A stretch of DNA of 23,992 bases from an uncultured Acidimicrobiales bacterium (GCA_937942965.1 CALDGN010000383.1:1-23992); one strand, 5' to 3'. Positions 1 to 7,451 are shown, numbered from the stretch's first letter. Translations and numbers: made by a program. Notes: generated by a model from the letters alone, not told the origin.

Positions 1-483
1 CTCACCAGCCGCACGATCGAGACGCCGCTCACGTCCATGGAAGCGCCAGCGCTCGACGGCAAGAAGCTCGCGCTCGTGTCGATCCTACGAGCGGGCAACG
101 GCTTGCTCGACGGGGTCCTGGAACTGATCCCAGCCGCCCGCGTCGGCTTCGTTGGGCTCTATCGAGACGAGGAAACCCTCGAACCGGTGCAGTACTACCT
201 CAAGCTGCCGACCGAGCTCGACCAGCGCCGCGTGATCGTGGTGGACCCCATGCTCGCCACGGGCAACTCGGCTGCGGCGGCGATTGACCTGTTGAAGGAC
301 GCCGGCGCGGCGCAGATCAGCTTCCTCTGCCTGCTCGCGGCCCCAGAGGGCATCGAGCGCCTGCAGTCGGCGCATCCCGATGTCCAGATCGTGACCGCGT
401 CGGTCGACAGCCACCTCAACGAGGTTGGCTACATCGTGCCCGGCCTCGGCGATGCTGGCGACCGCATGTTCGGCACTGCCTAG
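1..483 (+). CDS. upp: Uracil phosphoribosyltransferase, 3' part (5' end outside window)
   Basis: Pyrimidine salvage enzyme that joins uracil and PRPP to make UMP in the cytosol. The frame is open from base 1, and the residues before the first ATG (base 37) already fit the family, so I read this as a gene running in from upstream. About 160 residues are present against roughly 208 for the family, so about 48 N-terminal residues are missing. The PRPP-binding loop is visible as VIVVDPMLATGNSA (bases about 235-276), and the family C-terminal signature GYIVPGLGDAGDRMFGT ends the protein. The gene converges on the dehydrogenase at 522-2009 with a 38-bp gap and no clear terminator hairpin. Its place beside pyrimidine-catabolism genes is suggestive, but it is on the opposite strand. 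Identification is strong. Confidence 0.95.
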   Translation, partial: LTSRTIETPLTSMEAPALDGKKLALVSILRAGNGLLDGVLELIPAARVGFVGLYRDEETLEPVQYYLKLPTELDQRRVIVVDPMLATGNSAAAAIDLLKDAGAAQISFLCLLAAPEGIERLQSAHPDVQIVTASVDSHLNEVGYIVPGLGDAGDRMFGTA

Positions 484-521
484 CCGCCGAGCAAGCCAAG
501 CAAGCTGCGATTGCGAAGAAA

Positions 522-2009
522 TCAGTCGTTCGTCGGGAAGCCCAGGTTGACGGTGCTGGTCGCTGGGTCGGGCCAGCGGCTGGTGATGACCTTGGCCTTG
601 GTGTAGAACTTCACGCCTTCGGGGCCGTACATGGTGGTGTCGCCGAACAGCGAGTCCTTCCAACCGCCAAAGCTGTGGTAGCCGACGGGCACGGGGATCG
701 GCACGTTGATGCCGACCATGCCTGCGTCTGCGTCGCGCTGGAACTGGCGAGCTGCGCCGCCGTCGCGGGTGAAGATTGCGGCGCCGTTGCCCCACCGGTT
801 CGCAGCGATCAGGTCCACGGCGTCTTGGTACGAATCCGAGCGGACGACGGAGAGCACCGGGCCGAAGATCTCGTCTTGGTAGACGGTCATGTCGGCGGTG
901 ACGTTGTCGAGCAGGGTCACGCCGATGAAGAAGCCGTCGTTGTCGAAGCTGGCTTCGCGGCCATCGACGACCACCGAGGCGCCTGCGTCGGCACCCTGTT
1001 GCACGTAGTCGGCGATGCGATCCCGGGCTTCGCCGGTGATGATCGGGCCCATTTCTGATGCTGGGTCGGCGCCGTCGCCGATGGTGAGCTTCTCCATGCG
1101 GACCTTGATGGCCTCGACGAGCGGGTCGGCAATCTCGCCCACGGCGACGACGACCGAGATCGCCATGCAGCGCTCGCCCGCCGAGCCGTACGCCGCCGAC
1201 ACGGCGGCGTCGGCGGCCAGGTCGAGATCGGCGTCAGGCAGCACGATCATGTGGTTCTTGGCGCCACCGAGTGCCTGTACTCGCTTGCCGTTGCGGCTGC
1301 CGGTCTCGTAGACGTACTGGGCAATCGGGCTCGATCCGACGAAACTGACTGCGCGCACGTCGGGGTGTTCGAGCAGGCGATCGACCGCGACCTTGTCGCC
1401 GTTGACGACGTTGAGCACGCCGGGAGGGAAGCCGGCTTCTTGTGCGAGCTCGGCGATGAGCATGGGGCCCGAGGGGTCGCGCTCGCTCGGCTTAAGGATG
1501 AACGTGTTGCCGCAGGCCAGTGCGTTGGGGATCATCCACAACGGGACCATGGCTGGGAAGTTGAACGGCGTGATGCCAGCAACAACGCCGAGGGGCTGGC
1601 GCACCGAGTAGACGTCGACGCCGGTCGAGGCGGACTCGTTGTAGGCGCCCTTGAGGTTGTCGGCGATACCGCACGCGAACTCGATGTTCTCGAGGCCACG
1701 GGCGACTTCGCCCATCGCGTCGCTGAGGACCTTGCCGTGCTCGGCGGTGATCAGCTTGGCGATGTCCTCGGCGTGCTTCTCGACCAGGTTGCGGTAGGCG
1801 AACATGAGCTTGGTGCGGCGGGCCAAGCTGACTTCGGACCACTCTTCGAACGCGGCCTGGCTCGACGCGATGACTGCGTCGACTTCGGCCAAGCTGGCCA
1901 TGGCCAGGTCGGCGCTCTGAGCACCGGTCGCTGGATTGAATACGGGCTTAGTGATGCCCGAGGTGCCTTCGACGGCGACGCCATCGATCAGGTGGTTGAT
2001 CGTTTCCAT
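522..2009 (-). CDS. mmsA: CoA-acylating (methyl)malonate-semialdehyde dehydrogenase
   Basis: Aldehyde dehydrogenase superfamily enzyme of 495 residues that oxidises malonate or methylmalonate semialdehyde with NAD+ and CoA, giving acetyl-CoA or propionyl-CoA plus CO2. Visible features are the PFNFPAMVPLWMIP segment (about 148-161), the cofactor-binding ILKPSERDPSG (171-181), the FVGSSPIA turn (223-230), and the catalytic Cys281 in GSAGERCMAIS. I place the start at the ATG at 2009 because a strong Shine-Dalgarno GGGGGAG (2014-2020) lies 4 nt upstream; an in-frame extension to 2066 has no such support and does not resemble the family. The gene is last in line after the aminotransferase and dihydropyrimidinase, but a 145-bp gap with its own apparent promoter separates it from them. 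In this setting the likely substrate is malonate semialdehyde from beta-alanine; a role in valine or inositol catabolism is the alternative. Confidence 0.92.
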   Translation of the reverse strand: METINHLIDGVAVEGTSGITKPVFNPATGAQSADLAMASLAEVDAVIASSQAAFEEWSEVSLARRTKLMFAYRNLVEKHAEDIAKLITAEHGKVLSDAMGEVARGLENIEFACGIADNLKGAYNESASTGVDVYSVRQPLGVVAGITPFNFPAMVPLWMIPNALACGNTFILKPSERDPSGPMLIAELAQEAGFPPGVLNVVNGDKVAVDRLLEHPDVRAVSFVGSSPIAQYVYETGSRNGKRVQALGGAKNHMIVLPDADLDLAADAAVSAAYGSAGERCMAISVVVAVGEIADPLVEAIKVRMEKLTIGDGADPASEMGPIITGEARDRIADYVQQGADAGASVVVDGREASFDNDGFFIGVTLLDNVTADMTVYQDEIFGPVLSVVRSDSYQDAVDLIAANRWGNGAAIFTRDGGAARQFQRDADAGMVGINVPIPVPVGYHSFGGWKDSLFGDTTMYGPEGVKFYTKAKVITSRWPDPATSTVNLGFPTND

Positions 2010-2013
2010 GCTG

Positions 2014-2036
2014 CTCCCCCGCCTCTGGTCAGAGGC
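2014..2036 (-). promoter_or_regulatory. Shine-Dalgarno plus adjacent 5'-UTR hairpin of mmsA
   Basis: GGGGGAG (2014-2020, minus strand) sits 4 nt before the ATG at 2009 and fixes that start. Directly upstream, 2021-2036 is a perfect inverted repeat, GCCTCTG-GT-CAGAGGC, able to form a 6-bp stem with a 4-nt loop in the leader RNA. Being flush against the ribosome site it could modulate translation, or it could be a protein operator in DNA. Function is inference. Confidence 0.5.
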
Positions 2037-2064
2037 CGCCCCACGTGGTTGTGGAGCCGGTGGC

Positions 2065-2094
2065 ACCCTACAAACTTGGAGCGCTCCAATTCAA
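2065..2094 (-). promoter_or_regulatory. Candidate mmsA promoter with embedded palindromic operator
   Basis: On the minus strand a -35-like TTGAAT (2089-2094) is separated by 18 bp from a -10 TAGGGT (2065-2070, TAnnnT). The spacer contains a perfect 14-bp palindrome, TTGGAGCGCTCCAA (2076-2089), overlapping the edge of the -35 box. This would give a leader of about 50 nt carrying the hairpin and Shine-Dalgarno noted downstream. A repressor bound there would block polymerase. The palindrome is seen directly; promoter activity and repressor family are inferred. Confidence 0.55.
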
Positions 2095-2113
2095 CCCCTT
2101 CATTGCGCTCGCC

Positions 2114-2128
2114 CATTGCGTCGCAATG
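2114..2128. repeat. Perfect 7-1-7 inverted repeat between hydA and mmsA
   Basis: CATTGCG-T-CGCAATG is a perfect inverted repeat lying 26 bp past the hydA stop and about 20 bp upstream of the proposed mmsA -35 box. It could be an activator or repressor site for mmsA. It could also be a weak transcript-end hairpin for hydA, although no T-run follows it on the minus strand. Confidence 0.4.
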
Positions 2129-2154
2129 CACGGCGAATCCTTCGTTCGGGTTGA

Positions 2155-3564
2155 TCAGAGCAGGTAGGAGCTGAGGCCGCGACGGAGATAACGGCCGTCG
2201 CCAGGCGTGCCGCGGTACTCGCCACAGTCGATGATCACCTGACCGCGAGACAGCACGGTCGATACGCCGCCTTGCATCTCGAAGCCCTCGAACGCGGAGT
2301 AGTCGAGTGCCATGTGATGGGTCTCGGCACGAATCGTCCAGGTCGCGGCGGGGTCATAGACGACCACATCAGCGTCGCTGCCAGGCGCGAGCACGCCCTT
2401 CTGCGGGTACAGGCCGAACATGCGAGCGGGTGTCGTCGCGCACAGCTCCACCCAGCGCGGCAGCGAGATCTCGCCCTGCACGACGCCCTGATAGAGCAGG
2501 TCCATGCGGTGCTCGATGCCACCGATGCCGTTCGGGATCGCCCGAAAGTCATCAGCGCCTGCCGCCTTGTCGTTGAGACAGAACGGGCAATGGTCGGTGC
2601 TGACGACGGACAGGTCGTTCTGGCGAAGTCCATGCCAAAGATCAGCGTGGTGATGCTCGTGCTTGGTCCGCAACGGCGTGGAGCACACGTAACCAGCGCC
2701 ACCGAAGTCGGGCAATCCGAGATGGTCTTCGAGGTTCAGGTACAGGTACTGCGGGCAGGTCTCAGCAAAGACGTTGGCGCCCTTGGCCCGCGCCCAGGCG
2801 ACCTGTTCGAGCGCATGCGATGACGACAGGTGGACGATGTAGAGCGGGCACGCGCCGACGGCTGCGAGCTGGATCGCTCGGTGGGTTGCTTCGGCCTCGA
2901 GCTCAGGGCGGCGCACATAGCCGTGGTTGATCGGGTCGGTCTCGCCCCGCTCCACTGCCTGCTCGGCCAACAGGTCGATGGCGATGCCGTTCTCGGCGTG
3001 CATCATGATCATCGCGCCATTGCCGGCTGCCTGTTGCATGGCCAGCAGGAGTTGGCGGTCGTCGCTGAGCAGACGGTCGGGATAGGCCATGAACAGCTTG
3101 AAGCTGGAGATGCCCTCGTCGACGAGTGCGTCCATTTCCTTGAGCGAGTCGCCGGTGACGTCGCCGAGCACCATGTGGAAGCCGTAGTCGATGGCGCAGT
3201 TGCCCTCGGCCTCGGCAAAGCGAGCGTCGAGGCAGGCTCGCACCTGCTCCCCAGCCATCTGGGTAGCGAAGTCGATCACCGTGGTCGTGCCGCCCCAGGC
3301 GGCTGCTCGGGTTCCGGTCTCGAACGTGTCGGCCGTCCAGATGTCGCCGACGGGCATCTCAAGATGCGTGTGACAGTCGACGCCGCCGGGCAGCACGTAC
3401 TTGCCGGTCGCATCGATGACCGTGGAGGCGCCCGCCGCTGCTGAGATCGCCAGCTCGGTTCCGGGCTGGACGAGCGCGACAATCTTCTCGCCGTCGATCA
3501 GCACGTCGGCCGGCTCGGCTCCCGTAGTCGAGATGACCGTGCCGTTGGCGATGTAGATCGTCAC
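2155..3564 (-). CDS. hydA: Dihydropyrimidinase (D-hydantoinase family)
   Basis: Cytosolic binuclear-zinc amidohydrolase of 469 residues that opens dihydrouracil or dihydrothymine to the N-carbamoyl-beta-amino acid. Metal and catalytic residues of the family are all visible: H65 and H67 in GVDCHTHLEMP, the carboxylated K156 in SSFKLFMAY (with Y161), H189 in MMHAENG, H245 in YIVHLSSSH, and D324 in VSTDHCPF. The start is a GTG at 3564, only 7 nt after the aminotransferase stop, so the two are very likely co-transcribed. The complete metal set makes a catalytically dead CRMP/dihydropyrimidinase-like protein unlikely. Neither dihydropyrimidine dehydrogenase nor beta-ureidopropionase, the steps before and after, is in the window. 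A hydantoinase or allantoinase-like specificity cannot be excluded from sequence alone. Confidence 0.9.
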   Translation of the reverse strand: MTIYIANGTVISTTGAEPADVLIDGEKIVALVQPGTELAISAAAGASTVIDATGKYVLPGGVDCHTHLEMPVGDIWTADTFETGTRAAAWGGTTTVIDFATQMAGEQVRACLDARFAEAEGNCAIDYGFHMVLGDVTGDSLKEMDALVDEGISSFKLFMAYPDRLLSDDRQLLLAMQQAAGNGAMIMMHAENGIAIDLLAEQAVERGETDPINHGYVRRPELEAEATHRAIQLAAVGACPLYIVHLSSSHALEQVAWARAKGANVFAETCPQYLYLNLEDHLGLPDFGGAGYVCSTPLRTKHEHHHADLWHGLRQNDLSVVSTDHCPFCLNDKAAGADDFRAIPNGIGGIEHRMDLLYQGVVQGEISLPRWVELCATTPARMFGLYPQKGVLAPGSDADVVVYDPAATWTIRAETHHMALDYSAFEGFEMQGGVSTVLSRGQVIIDCGEYRGTPGDGRYLRRGLSSYLL

Positions 3565-3571
3565 GGCCAGT

Positions 3572-4861
3572 TCAGCTCACCGACTCGATGGCGTCGACGA
3601 GTTGATCGAGGCCGTGAGCCATCTCGTCTTCAGTGATGTTGAGCATCGGGGTGAGGCGAAGCACGTTGTTGTACAGCCCGCCCTTGCCGATGAGCAGGCC
3701 TCGGTCCTTGGTGGCTTCGAGCAGCTTGAGCGCCATCGACGCATCGGGTTCGTTGCTGCCCGGGTGCACCGTTTCGATGGCGTGCATCAGGCCCTTGCCG
3801 CGGAGCTCGGCGATCCACGGCGTGGCCTCAGCGATCGGTGCGAGTCGCTCGACAAGCTGGGCGCCACGCGCGGCTGCGTTGCCTTGGAGGTCGGCATCTT
3901 GCACGTACTTGAGCGTGGCCAGGCCAGCTGCGGTTGACAGCGGGTTGCCACCGAAGGTCGTGAACGAGATGCCGTCGAGGCAGTTCATCACGTCGGCCCG
4001 AGCGACGATGCCAGCCAGTGTGATCCCGTTGCCGACGCCCTTCGCGAACGTGAGCATGTCCGGGACGATCCCGTGGGCTTGATAGCCCCAGAAATGTTCG
4101 CCGGTGCGACCCCAGCCGGTTTGCACCTCGTCGCTGACGAACAGAATCCCCTGTTCGGACAGGACCTTGTGCATGGCACCGAAGAAGCCATCGGGTGGAG
4201 TTGCGAAGCCGCCGACGCCTTGGATCGGTTCGGCGATCAGGCACGCCACATCGCCGGCCGTCATCATGTCGAGCACCTGCACGAGGTCGCTGACACAGGC
4301 CTGGGTGAACGCGTCGTCGTCGAGTTCACTGAACGGGCTGCGGAGCTTGTAGGGGCCGTGCACGAAGTTGACCGACAGGCCCGACACCGACGTTGTCGAC
4401 CAGGACCGGTGCGACGTGATCGCTTGGGCCGTGAACGAGCGTCCGTGGTAGCTGTTGCGCATGGCGAGGATCTCGTTGGACTTGCGATACGCCGTCGCCA
4501 ACAGGATCGCCATGTCGTTGGCCTCGGATCCCGACGTCGTGAAGAACACGCGAGCGTCGGGGATGCCACTGACCGCGGCGACTTCTTCGGCGAGTTCGAT
4601 CATCGGTTCGCTCAGGTAGAGCGAGCTGGTGTGCATGACCTTGGCCGCCTGGGCCTGCACGGCGGCGACGACGTCGGGCTGGGCGTGACCGACCATCGTG
4701 GTCAGGATCCCGCCGAACCAGTCCATGTACTTGTTGTCTTCGAGGTCCCAGACCCAACTGCCCTCGCCGCGGTCGATCGAGATCGGCGCGTCGTAGAAGG
4801 GCTTGGTGTAGTCGGGCAGGACAGCGCGGTAGCGCTCGGCGAGTTCGGCGTTCGTCGTCAC
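3572..4861 (-). CDS. Class III PLP aminotransferase, AGXT2-like (probable beta-alanine/pyruvate aminotransferase)
   Basis: PLP-dependent class III (omega) aminotransferase of 429 residues. Visible are TTSGSEANDMAI (109-120), the NSYHGRSFTAQA segment (136-147), EPIQGVGGFATPPDGFF (211-227, as in AGXT2-type enzymes), DEVQTGWGRTG (244-254) and the Schiff-base K274 in TFAKGVGNG. The start is GTG at 4861, 10 nt after the AsnC-family gene stop; the stop is 7 nt before hydA. Between dihydropyrimidinase and a malonate-semialdehyde dehydrogenase, and near alanine dehydrogenase, the most economical role is beta-alanine + pyruvate giving malonate semialdehyde + alanine. Taurine-pyruvate, GABA or alanine-glyoxylate transamination are alternatives, since class III substrate choice is hard to read from sequence. 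Confidence 0.88.
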   Translation of the reverse strand: MTTNAELAERYRAVLPDYTKPFYDAPISIDRGEGSWVWDLEDNKYMDWFGGILTTMVGHAQPDVVAAVQAQAAKVMHTSSLYLSEPMIELAEEVAAVSGIPDARVFFTTSGSEANDMAILLATAYRKSNEILAMRNSYHGRSFTAQAITSHRSWSTTSVSGLSVNFVHGPYKLRSPFSELDDDAFTQACVSDLVQVLDMMTAGDVACLIAEPIQGVGGFATPPDGFFGAMHKVLSEQGILFVSDEVQTGWGRTGEHFWGYQAHGIVPDMLTFAKGVGNGITLAGIVARADVMNCLDGISFTTFGGNPLSTAAGLATLKYVQDADLQGNAAARGAQLVERLAPIAEATPWIAELRGKGLMHAIETVHPGSNEPDASMALKLLEATKDRGLLIGKGGLYNNVLRLTPMLNITEDEMAHGLDQLVDAIESVS

Positions 4862-4871
4862 GGCGGCGAGC

Positions 4872-5336
4872 TTAGGACTTCAGCTCGTAGTCCGTTCGGT
4901 TGCAGACCTGACGAATCGCGAAGCTCGAACGCAGGCGGGCCACGTGGGGCAGGCTGGCCAGGTGCTGGCGGTGGATCCGCTCGTAATCGGCGACGTCGAC
5001 GCATACGACGTGGACGAGATAGTCGGCCTCGCCGGCCATGAGGTGACAACTCATGACCTCGGGGGTCAACGCGATCGCGGCTTCGAACTCGTCGAGCAGT
5101 TCTTCTGCTTGTGAGTCGAGACTTATCTCGACGAAGACCGACACGGTGCGACCGATTGCGGTCGGGTCGAGCAGCATGACGTAGCGGTCGATGACGCCGT
5201 CGTCTTCGAGGCGGCGCACGCGACGCGACGCAGACGACGGCGAGAGCCCCACCCGGTCGGCCAGCTCTGCGCTCGTCATGCGCCCATCCGCTTGCAGCTC
5301 TTGCAGGATCGCCGAATCGATCGGGTCGAGTTCCAT
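4872..5336 (-). CDS. Lrp/AsnC-family transcriptional regulator
   Basis: A 154-residue regulator with the usual Lrp layout: an N-terminal winged helix-turn-helix (about 4-60; LDPIDSAILQELQADGRM, then the recognition region GLSPSSASRRVRRLEDDGVI) and a C-terminal ligand-binding RAM domain (about 65-150). It heads the minus-strand run with the aminotransferase and dihydropyrimidinase and is divergent from alanine dehydrogenase, an arrangement like the mycobacterial AldR-ald pair. It is therefore a good candidate to control ald and its own operon in response to alanine or a related amino acid. The ATG at 5336 has no Shine-Dalgarno but lies exactly 6 nt after TATCGT, suggesting leaderless translation. 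Ligand and targets are inferred. Confidence 0.9.
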   Translation of the reverse strand: MELDPIDSAILQELQADGRMTSAELADRVGLSPSSASRRVRRLEDDGVIDRYVMLLDPTAIGRTVSVFVEISLDSQAEELLDEFEAAIALTPEVMSCHLMAGEADYLVHVVCVDVADYERIHRQHLASLPHVARLRSSFAIRQVCNRTDYELKS

Positions 5337-5342
5337 GGATGC

Positions 5343-5348
5343 ACGATA
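5343..5348 (-). promoter_or_regulatory. -10 box for leaderless asnC-family gene
   Basis: TATCGT on the minus strand fits TAnnnT. Six bases (GCATCC) separate it from the ATG at 5336, so transcription would begin at the A of the start codon. No convincing -35 is seen. The same geometry recurs at 7452, 10932 and 23941. Confidence 0.5.
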
Positions 5349-5376
5349 GCCGCGCGCTGGCTACCAACTGTGCTGG

Positions 5377-5393
5377 ATTCGTGCACAACGAAT
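5377..5393. promoter_or_regulatory. Candidate Lrp/AsnC operator between divergent asnC-family gene and ald
   Basis: ATTCGT-GCACA-ACGAAT is a perfect 6-5-6 inverted repeat placed in the 161-bp divergent intergenic region, between the asnC -10 (5343) and the ald promoter (from 5417). Size and position suit an Lrp-family dimer site for control of both directions. Binding is inferred. Confidence 0.5.
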
Positions 5394-5416
5394 AGTCGCA
5401 GCGGTGGAAGAACGCC

Positions 5417-5450
5417 AGGACATGCCACGGGACGATGTTTACGATCATCG
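5417..5450 (+). promoter_or_regulatory. Candidate ald promoter with -10 inside an inverted repeat
   Basis: AGGACA (5417-5422), a 17-bp spacer and TACGAT (5440-5445) form a plausible sigma-A-type promoter for ald. The -10 is enclosed by a second inverted repeat, CGATG (5433-5437) and CATCG (5446-5450), which could be another regulator half-site pair. The predicted leader is about 45 nt and ends in Shine-Dalgarno AGGAG (5487-5491), 6 nt before the ATG at 5498. Confidence 0.45.
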
Positions 5451-5497
5451 CAAGACAGGTTCATGCCCGAATCCACCCTTTTGCGCAGGAGTAGCCC

Positions 5498-6616
5498 ATG
5501 ACGATCGTCGGCGTTCCCACCGAAATCAAGACCGATGAGAAGCGGGTTGGGCTCACTCCAAACAGCGCGCAGGAACTTGCCGGCCGTGGCCACACGGTCC
5601 TTGCACAGTCCGGCTCCGGCGCCGGAATCGGCGCATCCGATGCTGACTACGAAGCTGCCGGCGCAAAGATCGTGGCGACCGCTGCAGACGTCTTCGCCCA
5701 ATCCGAAATGATCGTCAAGGTCAAGGAGCCGCTGGCTCCCGAGCGGGCCATGCTGCGCCCCGACCACCTGCTCTTCACCTATCTCCATCTGGCCGCGGAC
5801 GAACCCCAAACCCGTGAACTGATGGCCTCCGGCGCCACTTGCATCGCCTACGAAACCGTCACCTCTTCTCGCGGTGGGCTCCCCTTGCTCACCCCGATGT
5901 CGCAGGTCGCCGGTCGCATGGCTGCGCAAGCAGGTGCACATCACCTGGAAGCCCCCCAAGGTGGCGCCGGCAAACTCATTGGAGGCGTTCCCGGTGTACC
6001 GGGCGCCAAGGTCACCGTGATCGGTGGCGGTGTCGTTGGCGAGAACGCCATCGAGATCGCAATCGGCATGGGCGCCGATGTCACTGTGCTCGACCGTGAC
6101 ACCAGCGTGCTCGACCGACTCGAGAAGCGCTTTGGCTCCTCGCTGCGCACCGTCTACAGCACGACGGCCTCGGCGTGGACCGAGGTCGTTGACTCTGACC
6201 TCGTGATCGGCGCCGTGCTGATCCCAGGCGCAGCGGCACCCAAGATCGTCAGTGAAGACATGGTCAAGGCCATGCGGCCTGGCTCGGTGCTCGTCGACGT
6301 TGCGATCGATCAGGGCGGTTGCATCGAAACCGCAAAGGCAACGACGCACTCGGATCCGACCTACGTGGTGCACGACGTCGTCCACTACTGCGTCGCCAAC
6401 ATGCCTGGCGCTGTTCCCGCGACGTCCACGTTCGCGTTGAACAACGCCACGCTCCCCTTCACGTTGGCGCTGGCGGACAAGGGCGCTGCCCAGGCGTGCA
6501 TCGACGATGCGCACCTGCGCAACGGACTCAACGTCCTCGATGGCAAGATCACCGAGCCATCGGTCGCCGAGGTGTTCGGCATCGATTACACCGACCCGCT
6601 CGACGCACTCGCGTAG
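5498..6616 (+). CDS. ald: Alanine dehydrogenase
   Basis: NAD-dependent enzyme of 372 residues that reversibly deaminates L-alanine to pyruvate and ammonium. It matches the family over its whole length: N-terminal VGVPTEIKTDEKRVGLTP, the active-site lysine region IVKVKEPLAPE (72-82; K74/K76), H97 in LFTYLHLAA, the NAD-binding VTVIGGGVVGENA (172-184), and NMPGAVPATSTFALNNATLP near the C-terminus. The ATG at 5498 has Shine-Dalgarno AGGAG 6 nt upstream. Divergence from an Lrp/AsnC regulator suggests alanine-responsive control. With the aminotransferase across the divergent promoter it would close a cycle: pyruvate accepts an amino group and alanine is then deaminated to restore pyruvate and release ammonium. 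Confidence 0.95.
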   Translation: MTIVGVPTEIKTDEKRVGLTPNSAQELAGRGHTVLAQSGSGAGIGASDADYEAAGAKIVATAADVFAQSEMIVKVKEPLAPERAMLRPDHLLFTYLHLAADEPQTRELMASGATCIAYETVTSSRGGLPLLTPMSQVAGRMAAQAGAHHLEAPQGGAGKLIGGVPGVPGAKVTVIGGGVVGENAIEIAIGMGADVTVLDRDTSVLDRLEKRFGSSLRTVYSTTASAWTEVVDSDLVIGAVLIPGAAAPKIVSEDMVKAMRPGSVLVDVAIDQGGCIETAKATTHSDPTYVVHDVVHYCVANMPGAVPATSTFALNNATLPFTLALADKGAAQACIDDAHLRNGLNVLDGKITEPSVAEVFGIDYTDPLDALA

Positions 6617-6626
6617 GCTTCTCACC

Positions 6627-6657
6627 GCCGGCAATTCCGGTTCTGGCGCTTGCCGGC
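6627..6657 (+). terminator. Hairpin after ald (possible terminator)
   Basis: GCCGGCAA (6627-6634) and TTGCCGGC (6650-6657) are perfect 8-bp complements with a 15-nt loop, starting 10 bp past the ald stop. No T-run follows, so intrinsic termination in the E. coli sense is doubtful; GC-rich actinobacteria often have such U-poor hairpins. Confidence 0.45.
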
Positions 6658-6692
6658 ACCGCGTTTGTGCCCTGATCTGCGAAACTAGAGTC

Positions 6693-7418
6693 GTGGTCCA
6701 TTCAAGTGAGACGACGGCGGGCATCAAGCCAAACCAGTACGACGAGCATGCTGAGCAGTTCGCGGCGCACATGGAGAGCCAGCCGTACAACGTGTTGTAC
6801 GAACGCCCGGCAACTCGCGAACTAGTCGGCGACGTCGCCGGACTCGACGTCCTCGATGTGGCCTGCGGCGCCGGCGCGCTCCTCGAGGACCTGACCGCCT
6901 CAGGTGCTCGCGTTGTCGGCAGCGACGCGTCGCAGCCAATGCTCGACATGGCCCGCCAACGGCTCGGGCCCGACACCCCGCTCCATCTGCAGGACTGCTC
7001 CGCGCCATTCCCATGGGCCCACGATGCGTCCTTCGACCTCGTCGTGATGGCACTCGCGTATCACTACCTCAACGACCACGCGTCGTTTCTGCGTGAGATG
7101 CACCGGGTGCTCCGCAGTGACGGCAGCTTTGTGATCAGCACGCATCATCCGACCGATGATCTTCGCCGACTCGGCGGGTCCTACTTCGATACCGAGCTCA
7201 ACACCGACATCTGGGGAACCGGCGATCCGGTCGTGTCGTGGCGCATGCCGTTGACCGTCATGACCGAGCAGTTTCGCGACGCCGGATTCTTGATCGAACG
7301 CATCGTCGAGCCTCGCCCACTTCCTGAGATGGCGACGAGCAATCCCGACGTGTTCAACAAGCTCGAACATTGCCCCGCGTTCATCCTCTTTCGGCTCATC
7401 AAGTCACCGAAATCCTGA
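6693..7418 (+). CDS. Class I SAM-dependent methyltransferase
   Basis: A 241-residue small-molecule-type methyltransferase (Methyltransf_11/25-like). SAM-binding motif I is seen as LDVLDVACGAGALLEDL, followed by the acidic strand VVGSDASQPMLDMA, then FDLVVMALAYHYLND and a motif-III-like LREMHRVLRSDGSFVISTHHP. I chose the GTG at 6693 because the N-terminus then reads as a normal methyltransferase. The frame stays open further upstream, but that stretch overlaps ald, is Ser/Arg-rich shadow sequence and carries no family resemblance. There is no Shine-Dalgarno; GAAACT ends 6 nt upstream, a weaker version of the leaderless pattern seen elsewhere here. Substrate unknown. It lies 76 bp after ald and 45 bp before the next gene. 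Confidence 0.85.
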   Translation: MVHSSETTAGIKPNQYDEHAEQFAAHMESQPYNVLYERPATRELVGDVAGLDVLDVACGAGALLEDLTASGARVVGSDASQPMLDMARQRLGPDTPLHLQDCSAPFPWAHDASFDLVVMALAYHYLNDHASFLREMHRVLRSDGSFVISTHHPTDDLRRLGGSYFDTELNTDIWGTGDPVVSWRMPLTVMTEQFRDAGFLIERIVEPRPLPEMATSNPDVFNKLEHCPAFILFRLIKSPKS

Positions 7419-7451
7419 GTCTCGATCTGCTCGGGCAACGCCCGCGGCGAA

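Noticed and set aside
37..39. ATG at 37 as the start of uracil phosphoribosyltransferase
   Set aside because: It would cut the protein to 148 residues and the frame is open and family-like to base 1; the true start is outside the window.
484..521. Possible terminator between convergent upp and mmsA
   Set aside because: Only a short direct repeat of GCAAGC is visible; no stable hairpin or T-run.
6507..6692. Upstream extension of the methyltransferase into ald
   Set aside because: Overlaps ald by more than 100 bp, is Ser/Arg-rich, and does not resemble methyltransferase N-termini; GTG 6693 fits better.
5276..6976. Long open frame on the minus strand opposite ald
   Set aside because: Arg/Gly/Asp-rich mixed sequence without domains, fully antisense to well-recognised ald; long antisense frames are common at this GC content.
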